Assembly: GCF_033095865.1 (NCBI RefSeq)
Contig: NZ_AP019365.1
Coordinates: forward strand, 1,027,501-1,091,500
From: Pseudomonas sp. KU43P
GTDB taxonomy: Bacteria; Pseudomonadota; Gammaproteobacteria; Pseudomonadales; Pseudomonadaceae
DNA length: 64,000 bases
Direction of reading: 5' to 3'
Below the pieces are notes generated by a model that did not search any database, had not been told where the DNA came from, and saw only the letters and a program-made list of their open reading frames with translations. The translations under genes and the position numbers were made by a program. Below, piece after piece: positions 46,747 to 54,880 of this stretch; position 1 is the stretch's first letter; every line of letters starts with the position of its first letter.

Positions 46747-48003
46747 ATGCTCGCCGCCGCACAACCGCTGTCCGCTACCCGTCAGAATCTCTGGCGTCTG
46801 ACTGTCATTCGCGTCCTGGTCCTGGCTGCTCAGGCTGGCTCCGTGGGCGTGGCCTACTGGACCGAACTGCTGCCGCTGCCGTGGCTATCGCTGGCCGCCA
46901 CGCTGGCGCTGTCATCCTTGCTGTGCGCCTTCACGGCGCTGCGCTTGCGCCTGTCGCTGCCGGTCACCGAACTTGAATACGCCCTGCAACTGGCCTGCGA
47001 CCTGTTGATTCACAGTGCCTTGCTCTACTACTCCGGCGGTTCGACCAACCCGTTCGTTTCCTACTACCTGGTGCCGCTGGCGATTGCCGCGGTGACCTTG
47101 CCCTGGCTGTATTCGCTGATTCTTTCCGGCATCGCGCTGACCGCCTACAGCCTGCTGCTGGTGCAGTTCTACCCGCTCGAAGGGCTACCGATGGCGCGGG
47201 ACAAGATGCAGGTCTACGGCATGTGGCTGAGCATCGCCCTGGCCGCTGCGGTCATCACTTTCTTCGCCGCACGCATGGCAGAAGAACTGCGTCGCCAGGA
47301 GAAACTGCGCTCCGAGCGCCGTGAAGAAAGCCTGCGCGACGAGCAACTGCTGGCCGTGGCCACCCAGGCTGCCGGTGCTGCCCACGAGTTGGGTACGCCA
47401 CTGGCGACCATGAGCGTGCTGCTCAACGAAATGCGCCAGGATCACCCCGACCCACTGCTGCAGGAAGACCTGCAGATACTTCAGGACCAGGTCAAGCTGT
47501 GCAAGGAGACCCTGCAGCAGCTGGTACGTGCTGCCGAGGCCAACCGCCGCCTGGCGATCGTCGAGCAGGACGTCACCGCCTGGCTCGATGAAGCGCTCAA
47601 CCGCTGGCACCTGATGCGCCCAGAAGCCAGCTACCGCTTCCAGCGCCTGCGCGACGGCCAGGTGCCGCGCCTGACACCGCCGCCCGACCTGACCCAGGCG
47701 TTGCTCAACCTGTTGAACAATGCCGCCGATGCCTGCCCCGACGACCTGGAAGTGCGCCTGGACTGGGACGCCCACGACATCGTCATCAGCATCCGTGACC
47801 ATGGGCCCGGCGTGCCGCCGGCCATCGCCGAGGCGATCGGCAAACCTTTCATTACCACCAAAGGCAAAGGCTTCGGCCTGGGCCTGTTCTTGAGCAAGGC
47901 CAGCGTGACCCGTGCGGGCGGTTCGGTGAAACTCTATAGTCATGAACAGGGTGGCACCCTGACCGAATTGCGCCTGCCCCATGGCAAGCGAGGAGATGAA
48001 TGA
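46747..48003 (+). CDS. roxS: Redox sensor histidine kinase RoxS (RegB/PrrB family)
   Basis: A 418-residue membrane kinase. About six helices occupy 15-175. The quinone-site heptapeptide GGSTNPF (97-103) is the RegB-family GGxxNPF motif. The H-box phospho-acceptor is His213 (GAAHELGTPLATM), and Cys252 (VKLCKETL) lies 39 residues later, close to the spacing of the redox-active Cys265 from His225 in RegB. N, G1 and G2 boxes (LLNNAADACPDD, IRDHGPGVPP, KGFGLGLFL) are complete. ATG 46747 follows AGGAG. It controls respiration genes with RoxR, whose start overlaps its stop. Confidence 0.93.
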   Translation: MLAAAQPLSATRQNLWRLTVIRVLVLAAQAGSVGVAYWTELLPLPWLSLAATLALSSLLCAFTALRLRLSLPVTELEYALQLACDLLIHSALLYYSGGSTNPFVSYYLVPLAIAAVTLPWLYSLILSGIALTAYSLLLVQFYPLEGLPMARDKMQVYGMWLSIALAAAVITFFAARMAEELRRQEKLRSERREESLRDEQLLAVATQAAGAAHELGTPLATMSVLLNEMRQDHPDPLLQEDLQILQDQVKLCKETLQQLVRAAEANRRLAIVEQDVTAWLDEALNRWHLMRPEASYRFQRLRDGQVPRLTPPPDLTQALLNLLNNAADACPDDLEVRLDWDAHDIVISIRDHGPGVPPAIAEAIGKPFITTKGKGFGLGLFLSKASVTRAGGSVKLYSHEQGGTLTELRLPHGKRGDE

Positions 48004-48563
48004 TGAGCGAAGAAAACCAGGTCGAAGGCGAAGAGCTGCCGCACCTGCTGTTGGTGGATGACGATGCCACCTTCACCCGGGTGATGGCCCGAGCCATGAG
48101 CCGTCGCGGTTTCCGCGTGAGCACGGCGAGCTCCGCCGAAGAAGGGTTGATCCTGGCCCAGCAGGACCTGCCGGACTACGCCACGCTGGACTTGAAGATG
48201 GAAGGTGACTCGGGCCTCGTGCTGCTGCCCAAGCTGCTGGAACTGGACCCGGAAATGCGCGTGGTGATCCTGACCGGTTACTCGAGCATTGCTACCGCGG
48301 TGGAAGCGGTCAAGCGCGGGGCCTGCAACTATCTGTGCAAGCCGGCGGACGCCGATGATGTGTTGGCGGCGCTGCTGTCGGAGCATACTGACCTGGATTC
48401 CCTGGTGCCGGAAAACCCGATGTCGGTGGACCGCCTGCAGTGGGAGCACATCCAGCGCGTGCTCAACGAGCACGAGGGCAATATTTCGGCTACAGCGCGG
48501 GCGTTGGGCATGCACCGTCGGACGTTGCAGCGCAAGCTGCAGAAGCGGCCGGTCCGGCGCTGA
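48003..48563 (+). CDS. roxR: Response regulator RoxR (RegA/PrrA family)
   Basis: A 186-residue response regulator. Receiver domain (about 12-130) with the acidic pair VDDD, phospho-acceptor Asp63 (ATLDLKMEGDSG) and Lys near 113 (YLCKPADADD). The C-terminus is a Fis-type helix-turn-helix (NISATARALGMHRRTLQRKL) and no ATPase domain. I chose ATG 48003, seven bases after AGGAG (47991-47995); ATG 48000 would add one Met. The start codon's A is the last base of the roxS stop, giving tight coupling. Confidence 0.93.
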   Translation: MSEENQVEGEELPHLLLVDDDATFTRVMARAMSRRGFRVSTASSAEEGLILAQQDLPDYATLDLKMEGDSGLVLLPKLLELDPEMRVVILTGYSSIATAVEAVKRGACNYLCKPADADDVLAALLSEHTDLDSLVPENPMSVDRLQWEHIQRVLNEHEGNISATARALGMHRRTLQRKLQKRPVRR

Positions 48564-48571
48564 ATCGCGCT

Positions 48572-48651
48572 GCCTTCATCGCCGGCAAGCCGGCTCCCAC
48601 AAGCTCAGCGCTGATCCCTTGTGGGAGCCGGCTTGCCGGCGATGAGGCCGG
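48572..48651. repeat. REP pair after roxR
   Basis: Left half CTTCATCGCCGGCAAGCCGG (from 48574) and right half TTGTGGGAGCCGGCTTGCCG (from 48619) form a complete inverted pair with an unusually short spacer. The right half is also part of the first unit of the 118-bp tandem array that follows. Confidence 0.88.
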
Positions 48652-48957
48652 TACTGACGGAAATTTCCTAAAATTGCAGCCGATTCCGCAACTCCTGGCG
48701 CGTTGACGTATCATTAACCGCCTCAGCGCTGATCCCTTGTGGGAGCCGGCTTGCCGGCGATGAGGCCGGTACTGACGGAAATTTCCTAAAATTGCAGCCG
48801 ATTCCGCAACTCCTGGCGCGTTGACGCATCATTAGCCGCCTCAGCGCTGATCCCTTGTGGGAGCCGGCTTGCCGGCGATGAGGCCGGTACTGACGGAAAT
48901 TTCCTAAAATTGCAGCCGATTCCGCAACTCCTGGCGCGTTGACGTATCATTAGCCGC
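48604..48957. repeat. Three tandem 118-bp units upstream of the AEC transporter
   Basis: Units are 48604-48721, 48722-48839 and 48840-48957, each starting CTCAGCGCTGATCCCTTGTG. They differ only near the end: GACGTATCATTAACCGC, GACGCATCATTAGCCGC and GACGTATCATTAGCCGC. Each unit holds one REP half (TGTGGGAGCCGGCTTGCCGG), then an AT-rich stretch (GGAAATTTCCTAAAATTGCA, itself with the palindrome GGAAATTTCC) and a promoter-like end. The array ends 31 bases before the transporter ATG. It fills the 425-base gap. Confidence 0.95.
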
Positions 48958-48988
48958 CTAACGGCAACCCTCCCAGGATCGCTTGCGC

Positions 48989-49930
48989 ATGCTCGCCCTT
49001 CTCATCCAGACGCTGAACATCACGGCGCCAGTCTTCGCCATGCTGTTCATGGGCGTGCTGCTCAAACGCATCCACCTGATCGACGACAACTTCAACCGAG
49101 TTGCCTCGCAGCTGGTGTTCAACGTGTGCATGCCGGCACTGCTGTTCCTCGGCATCTACCATGCGGACCTGGCCACCGCGGTCAAGCCAGGCGTCCTTCT
49201 CTATTTCGTCGCCGCCACCCTGATAGGGTTCGCCATTGCCTGGGGCCTGGCCATCTGGCGCAGCCCACTGGCCGATCGCGGCATCTATACCCAGGGCGCG
49301 TTCCGCGGCAACAACGGTGTGATTGGCCTGGCCTTGGCCGCCAGCCTGTATGGCGACTACGGCATTTCCCTGGGGGCGGTGCTCGCGGGCCTGGTGATCC
49401 TGATGTACAACTCGCTGTCGGCCGTGGTGCTGGCGGTGTACAGCCCAGACCTGAAATCCGACCCCTGGAGCATCTGCAAGAGCATTTTCAGCAACCCGCT
49501 GATCATCAGCGTGCTGGTGGCCACGCCCATGGCCTACGGCCAGGTGCCGTTGCCCAACTGGTTGCTCACTTCAGGCGACTATCTGGCGCAGATGACCTTG
49601 CCACTGGCCTTGATCTGCATTGGCGGCACGCTATCGTTGGCGGCGCTGCGCGACAGCGGCAAACTGGCCGTCGATGCCAGCCTGGTGAAGATGGTCTGGT
49701 TGCCGCTGCTCGGCACCCTCGGTGCCTGGCTCTGCGGCTTTCGCGGGGCGGAGCTGGGGATCCTGTTCCTGTACATCGGCAGCCCGACCGCTGCGGCCAG
49801 CTATGTCATGGCACGCGCGGCCAACGGCAACCATGAGTTGGCCGCCTCGATCATCGTGATAACCACGCTAATGGCGGCGATCACCACCAATATTGGGATT
49901 TTCATCTTGCAGTGGGGCGGATGGATCTAG
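48989..49930 (+). CDS. AEC-family (auxin efflux carrier-like) transporter
   Basis: A 313-residue membrane protein with about ten helices in two inverted halves. The opening NITAPVFAMLFMGVLLKRIH and the conserved NVCMPALLFLGI and QGAFRGNNGVIGLALAASLY (helix 4 with Asn pair) are AEC family marks. Members move malonate, dicarboxylates or other weak acids; no substrate can be fixed here. I chose ATG 48989 with AGGA about ten bases before it; TTG 48983 is an alternative. Its promoter region lies in the 118-bp array. Confidence 0.87.
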   Translation: MLALLIQTLNITAPVFAMLFMGVLLKRIHLIDDNFNRVASQLVFNVCMPALLFLGIYHADLATAVKPGVLLYFVAATLIGFAIAWGLAIWRSPLADRGIYTQGAFRGNNGVIGLALAASLYGDYGISLGAVLAGLVILMYNSLSAVVLAVYSPDLKSDPWSICKSIFSNPLIISVLVATPMAYGQVPLPNWLLTSGDYLAQMTLPLALICIGGTLSLAALRDSGKLAVDASLVKMVWLPLLGTLGAWLCGFRGAELGILFLYIGSPTAAASYVMARAANGNHELAASIIVITTLMAAITTNIGIFILQWGGWI

Positions 49931-49981
49931 ATCCTTCACTGCACACAACGACACTTGCCTCACTGAGCTAAAGGACACTTC

Positions 49982-51343
49982 ATGCAAGACCAGAGCACGC
50001 CCGAGCGCTTGCAGCGCGGGCTGAAGAACCGCCATATCCAGCTGATTGCGCTGGGTGGGGCCATCGGCACCGGGTTGTTTCTGGGCATCGCCCAGACCAT
50101 CCAGCTGGCCGGCCCCTCCGTGCTGCTGGGCTACGCCGTGGCTGGCCTGATGGCCTTCCTGATCATGCGCCAGCTCGGCGAAATGGTGGTCGAGGAGCCG
50201 GTGGCAGGCAGTTTCAGTCACTTCGCCCACCAGTACTGGAGCGAGTTTGCCGGCTTCGTTTCGGGCTGGAACTACTGGGTGGTATACGTGCTGGTCGGCA
50301 TGGCCGAGCTCACCGCCGTGGGCATCTACGTGCAGTACTGGTGGCCGGAGTTCCCGACCTGGGCCACGGCAGCGATCTTCTTCGTGGCAATCAACCTGAT
50401 CAACCTGACCCAGGTGAAGGTCTACGGCGAAATGGAGTTCTGGTTCGCCCTGGTCAAGGTGGTGGCGATCGTCAGCATGATCGGTTTCGGTGCCTGGCTG
50501 CTCGGCAGTGGCCACGGTGGCCCGGATGCCAGCGTGGCGAACCTGTGGCAGTACGGCGGGTTCTTCCCCAACGGCGTCACCGGTCTGGTGATGGCCCTGG
50601 CGGTGATCATGTTCTCCTTTGGCGGCCTGGAGCTGGTGGGCATCACCGCCGCCGAGGCAGACAACCCGCGCCAAAGCATTCCCAAGGCCACCAACCAGGT
50701 GGTGTACCGCATCCTGATCTTCTACATCGGTGCCCTGGCAGTACTGCTGTCACTGTACCCGTGGCAGAAGGTGGTGCAGGGCGGCAGCCCGTTCGTGATG
50801 ATTTTCCACGAGCTGGACAGTGACCTGGTGGCGACCATCCTCAATGTCGTGGTGCTGACGGCTGCGCTGTCGGTCTACAACAGCTGCGTCTATGCCAACA
50901 GCCGTATGCTGTTCGGCCTGGCCAGCCAGGGCGATGCGCCGCGCCAGTTGCTCAAGGTCAGCCGTAGCGGTGTGCCGCTGACGGCGCTGGGCGTGTCGGC
51001 ATTCGCCACGGGCTTGTGTGTACTGATCAACTATTTGATGCCGGGTGAGGCGTTCGGCCTGCTGATGGCGCTGGCGGTGTCGGCGCTGGTGATCAACTGG
51101 GCGAGCATCAGCATCACTCACCTGAAGTTCCGCAAGGCCAAGCTGGCGGCGGGGATCACTCCGTTCTACCGCAGCTGGGGGCATCCACTGACCAACTACC
51201 TGTGCCTGGCGTTCATCGTGCTGATTCTGGTGGTGATGTACCTGACCCCGCCGATCCGGATTTCGGTGATGCTGATCCCGGCGTGGATTGCCGTGCTTTA
51301 TGTGGCCTTCCGCTTGAAGAAGGCGCGGCAGGCCAAGGGCTGA
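49982..51343 (+). CDS. aroP: Aromatic amino acid permease AroP
   Basis: A 453-residue, 12-helix APC-superfamily permease. It agrees with E. coli AroP over long stretches: LKRGLKNRHIQLIALGGAIG-like LQRGLKNRHIQLIALGGAIG, MRQLGEMVVEEPVAGSFSHF, IMFSFGGLELVGITAAEADN and LTAALSVYNSCVYANSRMLF. It should import Phe, Tyr and Trp with protons. ATG 49982 follows AAAGGACACTTC. A 51-base gap separates it from the AEC gene, so cotranscription is possible. Related permeases (PheP, ProY) are close, so exact specificity is a family call. Confidence 0.92.
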   Translation: MQDQSTPERLQRGLKNRHIQLIALGGAIGTGLFLGIAQTIQLAGPSVLLGYAVAGLMAFLIMRQLGEMVVEEPVAGSFSHFAHQYWSEFAGFVSGWNYWVVYVLVGMAELTAVGIYVQYWWPEFPTWATAAIFFVAINLINLTQVKVYGEMEFWFALVKVVAIVSMIGFGAWLLGSGHGGPDASVANLWQYGGFFPNGVTGLVMALAVIMFSFGGLELVGITAAEADNPRQSIPKATNQVVYRILIFYIGALAVLLSLYPWQKVVQGGSPFVMIFHELDSDLVATILNVVVLTAALSVYNSCVYANSRMLFGLASQGDAPRQLLKVSRSGVPLTALGVSAFATGLCVLINYLMPGEAFGLLMALAVSALVINWASISITHLKFRKAKLAAGITPFYRSWGHPLTNYLCLAFIVLILVVMYLTPPIRISVMLIPAWIAVLYVAFRLKKARQAKG

Positions 51344-51352
51344 GGCTGCAGC

Positions 51353-51434
51353 GGCCCTATCGCCGGCAAGCCGGCTCCCACAGATAATCAGCAGCGCTGA
51401 GGTCGATGTGGGAGCTGGCTTGCCAGCGATAGGG
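51353..51434. repeat. REP pair after aroP
   Basis: Left half GGCCCTATCGCCGGCAAGCC from 51353 and right half TGTGGGAGCTGGCTTGCCAG from 51407. The right half has compensating changes (GCTGGC-TT-GCCAGC) that keep the stem. It abuts the stop codon of the convergent CMD-family gene. Confidence 0.88.
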
Positions 51435-51806
51435 TCAAGGCTGATAACTGTCGATCACTTCCTGCGCCGCCCTGAACGCATCGATCGCCGCCGGCACCCC
51501 CGCATACACTGCGCAATGCAGTAGCGCTTCGCGAATCTCCTCCACCGTGCATCCATTGTTCAATGCCCCGCGCACATGCCCTTTGAGTTCCTGTGGGCAC
51601 TTGAGCGCCGTCAGCGTGGCCAGTGTGATCAGGCTGCGGGTTTTCAACGGCAGCCCGTCACGTGCCCAGACACTGCCCCAGGCATGTTCGTTGACGAAGT
51701 CCTGCAGCGGTTGGGTGAACTCGGTGGCGTTGCCCAGGGCGCGGTCGACGAATGCATCGCCCATTACCTGGCGGCGGATCTGTTCGCCGGTCTTGCTTTC
51801 AGCCAT
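51435..51806 (-). CDS. Carboxymuconolactone decarboxylase-family protein
   Basis: A 123-residue all-helical CMD-domain protein (about 35-118). Motifs: WARDGLPLKTRSLITLATLT, ALKCPQELKGHVRGALNNGC and EEIREALLHCAVYAGVPAA. This is closest to PcaC-like gamma-carboxymuconolactone decarboxylases, which act in the beta-ketoadipate pathway, but no pca genes are near and many such proteins have other or unknown roles. ATG 51806 has AAGGAAA upstream; the longer frame to 51884 lies in the exchanger gene. It is ten bases after that gene. Confidence 0.85.
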   Translation of the reverse strand: MAESKTGEQIRRQVMGDAFVDRALGNATEFTQPLQDFVNEHAWGSVWARDGLPLKTRSLITLATLTALKCPQELKGHVRGALNNGCTVEEIREALLHCAVYAGVPAAIDAFRAAQEVIDSYQP

Positions 51807-51816
51807 GTTGTTTTCC

Positions 51817-52902
51817 TTAGTGTTGGCGGCGCCAGGCGCGAACCGTGGTGAACAGCAGCACCACGCCGAGCACTGGCAGGACATAGAACAGCATCAACCG
51901 CTCCAGGCGGCCGGCCAGCGGCATGCCGGTGGTGAACGCCACCACGTGCAGGCCGTAGGCCAGGTACAGGCACAGGAACACCAACCCTTCGGCACGGGTG
52001 ATCCGGTAGCCGGAGTAGAACACCGGCAGGCTCAGGGCAGCGACGCCCAGCATCACGGGCAGGTCGAAGCCCAGGGCATTGGGCGAAATGGTCAACGGTT
52101 CGGGGGTGATCAACGCGGTCAGGCCCAATACCGCCAGCAAGTTGAACAGATTGCTGCCGATGACCGTACCGACGGCAATTTCTCGCTCGCCACGCAGGGC
52201 GGCGATCAGTGCAGCGGCCAGTTCAGGCAGCGATGTGCACACCGCCACGACGGTCAGGCCGATGATGCGTTCGGACAAGCCAAGGTCGGTCGCCACCTCC
52301 ACGGCAGCTTCCAGCAACAGATGGCCAGCCAGGCTCAGCAAGCCGAGGCCGAACAACACCTGCAGCAGCGTGCCTGACCAGAAGCGTGCATTGCTGCTGG
52401 CAAGCGGGCGTGGGGCGGGATAGGTGCGGGCATAGTGCCGTGACTGATGCCAGAGCATGGCCAGGTAGCCAAGCAGGCCGAGCAGCAGCAACAGGCCCTC
52501 CACTCGCCCCAGGTGGCCATTGGCTGCCAGCGCATACACCAGCCCGCTGGCGAGGATCATCAGCGGAATGTCCAGGCGCACCAGCTGGCGGGAAACACGC
52601 AATGGGATGATCAGGGCCGCCAGGCCGAGGATGACCAGTACGTTGAAAATGTTGCTGCCTATCACGCTGCCCACGGCCACGTCGGGCGCGCCCTGGTAGG
52701 CCGCCTGCAGGCTCACGGTCATCTGCGGCGCGGTGCTGCCGAATGCTACCAGGCTCAAGCCGATGATCAGCGGGCGCACATGCAGGCGCAGGGCCAGGCG
52801 CAGGGCGGCTCGCACCAGCAGTTCGGCACCGGCCACCAGCAACAGCAGGGCAGTGCCCAGTTGCAGGAGGCTGAAGGTGGGGAGGGTGGCCAGGTCGAAA
52901 AT
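51817..52902 (-). CDS. Calcium/cation antiporter (CaCA, YrbG-like), likely ATT start
   Basis: A CaCA-family exchanger of about 361 residues with ten helices in two inverted repeats. The alpha motifs are LSLVAFGSTAPQMTVSLQAA with GSVIGSNIFNVLVILG, and TVVAVCTSLPELAAALIAAL with GTVIGSNLFNLLAVLG. The first motif has STAPQ instead of the usual TSAPE, losing a conserved acid. No ATG, GTG or TTG in frame lies between the upstream stop and TTG 52842, which would cut into helix 1. ATT 52902, with GGAG eight bases upstream, restores the helix and is my choice. Start uncertain. Confidence 0.72.
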   Translation of the reverse strand: MFDLATLPTFSLLQLGTALLLLVAGAELLVRAALRLALRLHVRPLIIGLSLVAFGSTAPQMTVSLQAAYQGAPDVAVGSVIGSNIFNVLVILGLAALIIPLRVSRQLVRLDIPLMILASGLVYALAANGHLGRVEGLLLLLGLLGYLAMLWHQSRHYARTYPAPRPLASSNARFWSGTLLQVLFGLGLLSLAGHLLLEAAVEVATDLGLSERIIGLTVVAVCTSLPELAAALIAALRGEREIAVGTVIGSNLFNLLAVLGLTALITPEPLTISPNALGFDLPVMLGVAALSLPVFYSGYRITRAEGLVFLCLYLAYGLHVVAFTTGMPLAGRLERLMLFYVLPVLGVVLLFTTVRAWRRQH

Positions 52903-52921
52903 GGTCGGGGCTCCAGTGGCG

Positions 52922-53296
52922 TCAGTCGCTCAGACCTTGTACCCGGACGCGCGCCGTTCCGCTACGGACCATGCCGATTTTTTCTGCTGCAGCACGTGAC
53001 AGGTCGATCAGCCGGCCGCGGGTATGCGGGCCGCGGTCGTTGATGCGGACCACCACGCTGCGCTTGTTGGCAAGGTTGGTGACCAGTACCCGGCTGCCGA
53101 AGGGCAGGGAGCGGTGGGCGGCAGTGAGGCCATTCTGGTTGAAGGCTTCGCCGCTGGCGGTGCGTTTGCCGTGGTGGCGCGAGCCGTAGTAGGAGGCGGT
53201 GCCGGTCTTGTCGTAACCGCTGGGGTCGATGTCTTGGCTGGCGCAGCCGGCCAGGAGGGAGAAGAGGGCGAGCGTGGTGAGGGATCGTTTTAGCAA
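52922..53296 (-). CDS. RlpA-like septal ring/DPBB lipoprotein
   Basis: A 124-residue lipoprotein with a double-psi beta-barrel. I chose TTG 53296 ([18 protein letters not shown]; lipobox LAGC, Cys18) because GGAG lies eight bases upstream; the frame extends to 53401 but only through the REP. Motifs [20 protein letters not shown] and [20 protein letters not shown] and [18 protein letters not shown] match RlpA. His and Asp residues of the lytic transglycosylase site are present. It lacks the C-terminal SPOR domain of full RlpA, so it is a short paralogue. Exchanger gene follows closely. Confidence 0.87.
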   Translation of the reverse strand: MLKRSLTTLALFSLLAGCASQDIDPSGYDKTGTASYYGSRHHGKRTASGEAFNQNGLTAAHRSLPFGSRVLVTNLANKRSVVVRINDRGPHTRGRLIDLSRAAAEKIGMVRSGTARVRVQGLSD

Positions 53297-53333
53297 GTCG
53301 GATGCTCCGGTGCTGCTGTTGGGGCCGCTGTGC

Positions 53334-53393
53334 GGCCCATCGCCGGCAAGCCGGCTCCCACAGGTGATCCTGGGAGTTGGCTTACCGGCGATC
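53334..53393. repeat. REP pair between rlpA-like gene and gatB
   Basis: Left half GGCCCATCGCCGGCAAGCCG from 53335 and a diverged right half TGGGAGTTGGCTTACCGGCG from 53371 with a very short spacer. It sits between genes reading the same (minus) way, just beyond the gatB stop. Confidence 0.82.
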
Positions 53394-53423
53394 GAGGGCA
53401 AAGCCCTCGCCGCAGTTTTCAGC

Positions 53424-54869
53424 TCACCCTTCGAGCTTGGCCTTGAGCAATTGGTTCACTTGCCCGGGGTTGGCCTTGCCCTTGGATGCCTTCATCGCTT
53501 GGCCGACGAAGAAGCCGAACATCTTGCCGCGCTTGGCCTCGTCAGCGGCGCGGTACTGTTCGACTTGCTCGGCGTTGGCAGCGAGCATTTCGTCGAGCAT
53601 CTTGTCGATCGCACCGGTGTCGGTGACCTGCTTCAGGCCTTTGCTTTCGATGATGCTGTCGGCATCGCCTTCACCGGCGGCCATGGCCTCGAACACGGTC
53701 TTGGCGATCTTGCCGCTGATGGTGTTGTCGCGGATGCGCAGCAGCATGCCACCCAGTTGCGCGGCGGAAACCGGCGCCTGGTCGATCTCGATGCCCAGCT
53801 TGTTCAGCAGGCTGCCCAGCTCGACCATGACCCAGTTGGCGGCCAGCTTGGCATCACCACCGATCTTCACCACTTCTTCGAAGTAGTCTGCCTGCTCACG
53901 GCTGGAGGCCAGCACGTTGGCGTCGTAGGCCGACAGGCCGTACTGGCTCTGGAAGCGCTCGACCTTCTGCGGTGGCAGCTCCGGCAAGCCGGCACGGACG
54001 GTTTCCAGGAAGCTGTCCTCGATGACCACCGGCAGCAGGTCCGGGTCGGGGAAGTAACGGTAGTCGTTGGCTTCCTCCTTGCTGCGCATGGAACGGGTCT
54101 CGTCCTTGTTCGGGTCGTACAGGCGGGTTTCCTGTACCACCTTGCCGCCGTCCTCGATCAGGTCGATCTGGCGCTGGATCTCGCTGTTGATGGCGCGCTC
54201 GATGAAGCGGAACGAGTTGACGTTCTTGATCTCGCAGCGAGTGCCGAATTCGACCTGGCCTTTCGGACGGATCGACACGTTGCAGTCACAACGCAGCGAG
54301 CCTTCGGCCATGTTGCCGTCACAGATGCCCAGGTAGCGCACCAGGGCGTGGATCGCCTTGACGTAGGCCACGGCTTCCTTGGCGCTGCGCATGTCCGGCT
54401 CGGAGACGATCTCCAGCAGCGGTGTGCCGGCGCGGTTCAGGTCGATGCCGGTGGAGCCGCTGAAGTCTTCGTGCAGGCTCTTGCCGGCGTCTTCTTCCAG
54501 GTGCGCACGGGTCACGCCGATGCGCTTGATGGTGCCGTCTTCCAGGGCGATGTCCAGGTGGCCCTTGCCGACGATCGGCAGATCCATCTGGCTGATCTGG
54601 TAGCCCTTGGGCAGATCCGGGTAGAAGTAGTTCTTGCGCGCGAACACGTTGCGCTTGCCGATCTCGGCATCGATCGCCAGGCCGAACATGCAGGCCATGC
54701 GCACGGCTTCCTGGTTCAGCACCGGCAGTACGCCAGGCATGCCCAGGTCAACCAGGCTGGCCTGGGTGTTCGGCTCTGAGCCGAAGGTGGTGGCGCTGCC
54801 GGAGAAGATCTTCGACTGGGTGGCCAGCTGGGTATGAATTTCCAGCCCGATCACAACTTCCCATTGCAT
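53424..54869 (-). CDS. gatB: Aspartyl/glutamyl-tRNA amidotransferase subunit B
   Basis: A 481-residue subunit of GatCAB that phosphorylates the mischarged Glu or Asp on tRNA and receives ammonia from GatA. Motifs: [33 protein letters not shown] [40 protein letters not shown], and the C-terminal YqeY-like tail ([20 protein letters not shown]). Last of the gatC-gatA-gatB operon, 11 bases after gatA. Pseudomonads lack some amidated-tRNA synthetases, so the complex is essential there; this is family knowledge. Confidence 0.97.
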   Translation of the reverse strand: MQWEVVIGLEIHTQLATQSKIFSGSATTFGSEPNTQASLVDLGMPGVLPVLNQEAVRMACMFGLAIDAEIGKRNVFARKNYFYPDLPKGYQISQMDLPIVGKGHLDIALEDGTIKRIGVTRAHLEEDAGKSLHEDFSGSTGIDLNRAGTPLLEIVSEPDMRSAKEAVAYVKAIHALVRYLGICDGNMAEGSLRCDCNVSIRPKGQVEFGTRCEIKNVNSFRFIERAINSEIQRQIDLIEDGGKVVQETRLYDPNKDETRSMRSKEEANDYRYFPDPDLLPVVIEDSFLETVRAGLPELPPQKVERFQSQYGLSAYDANVLASSREQADYFEEVVKIGGDAKLAANWVMVELGSLLNKLGIEIDQAPVSAAQLGGMLLRIRDNTISGKIAKTVFEAMAAGEGDADSIIESKGLKQVTDTGAIDKMLDEMLAANAEQVEQYRAADEAKRGKMFGFFVGQAMKASKGKANPGQVNQLLKAKLEG

Positions 54870-54880
54870 GTGTGAATTCC

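Noticed and set aside
48604..48957. CRISPR array
   Set aside because: Three units of 118 bp without spacers and containing a REP half; no cas genes nearby. It is a tandem duplication.
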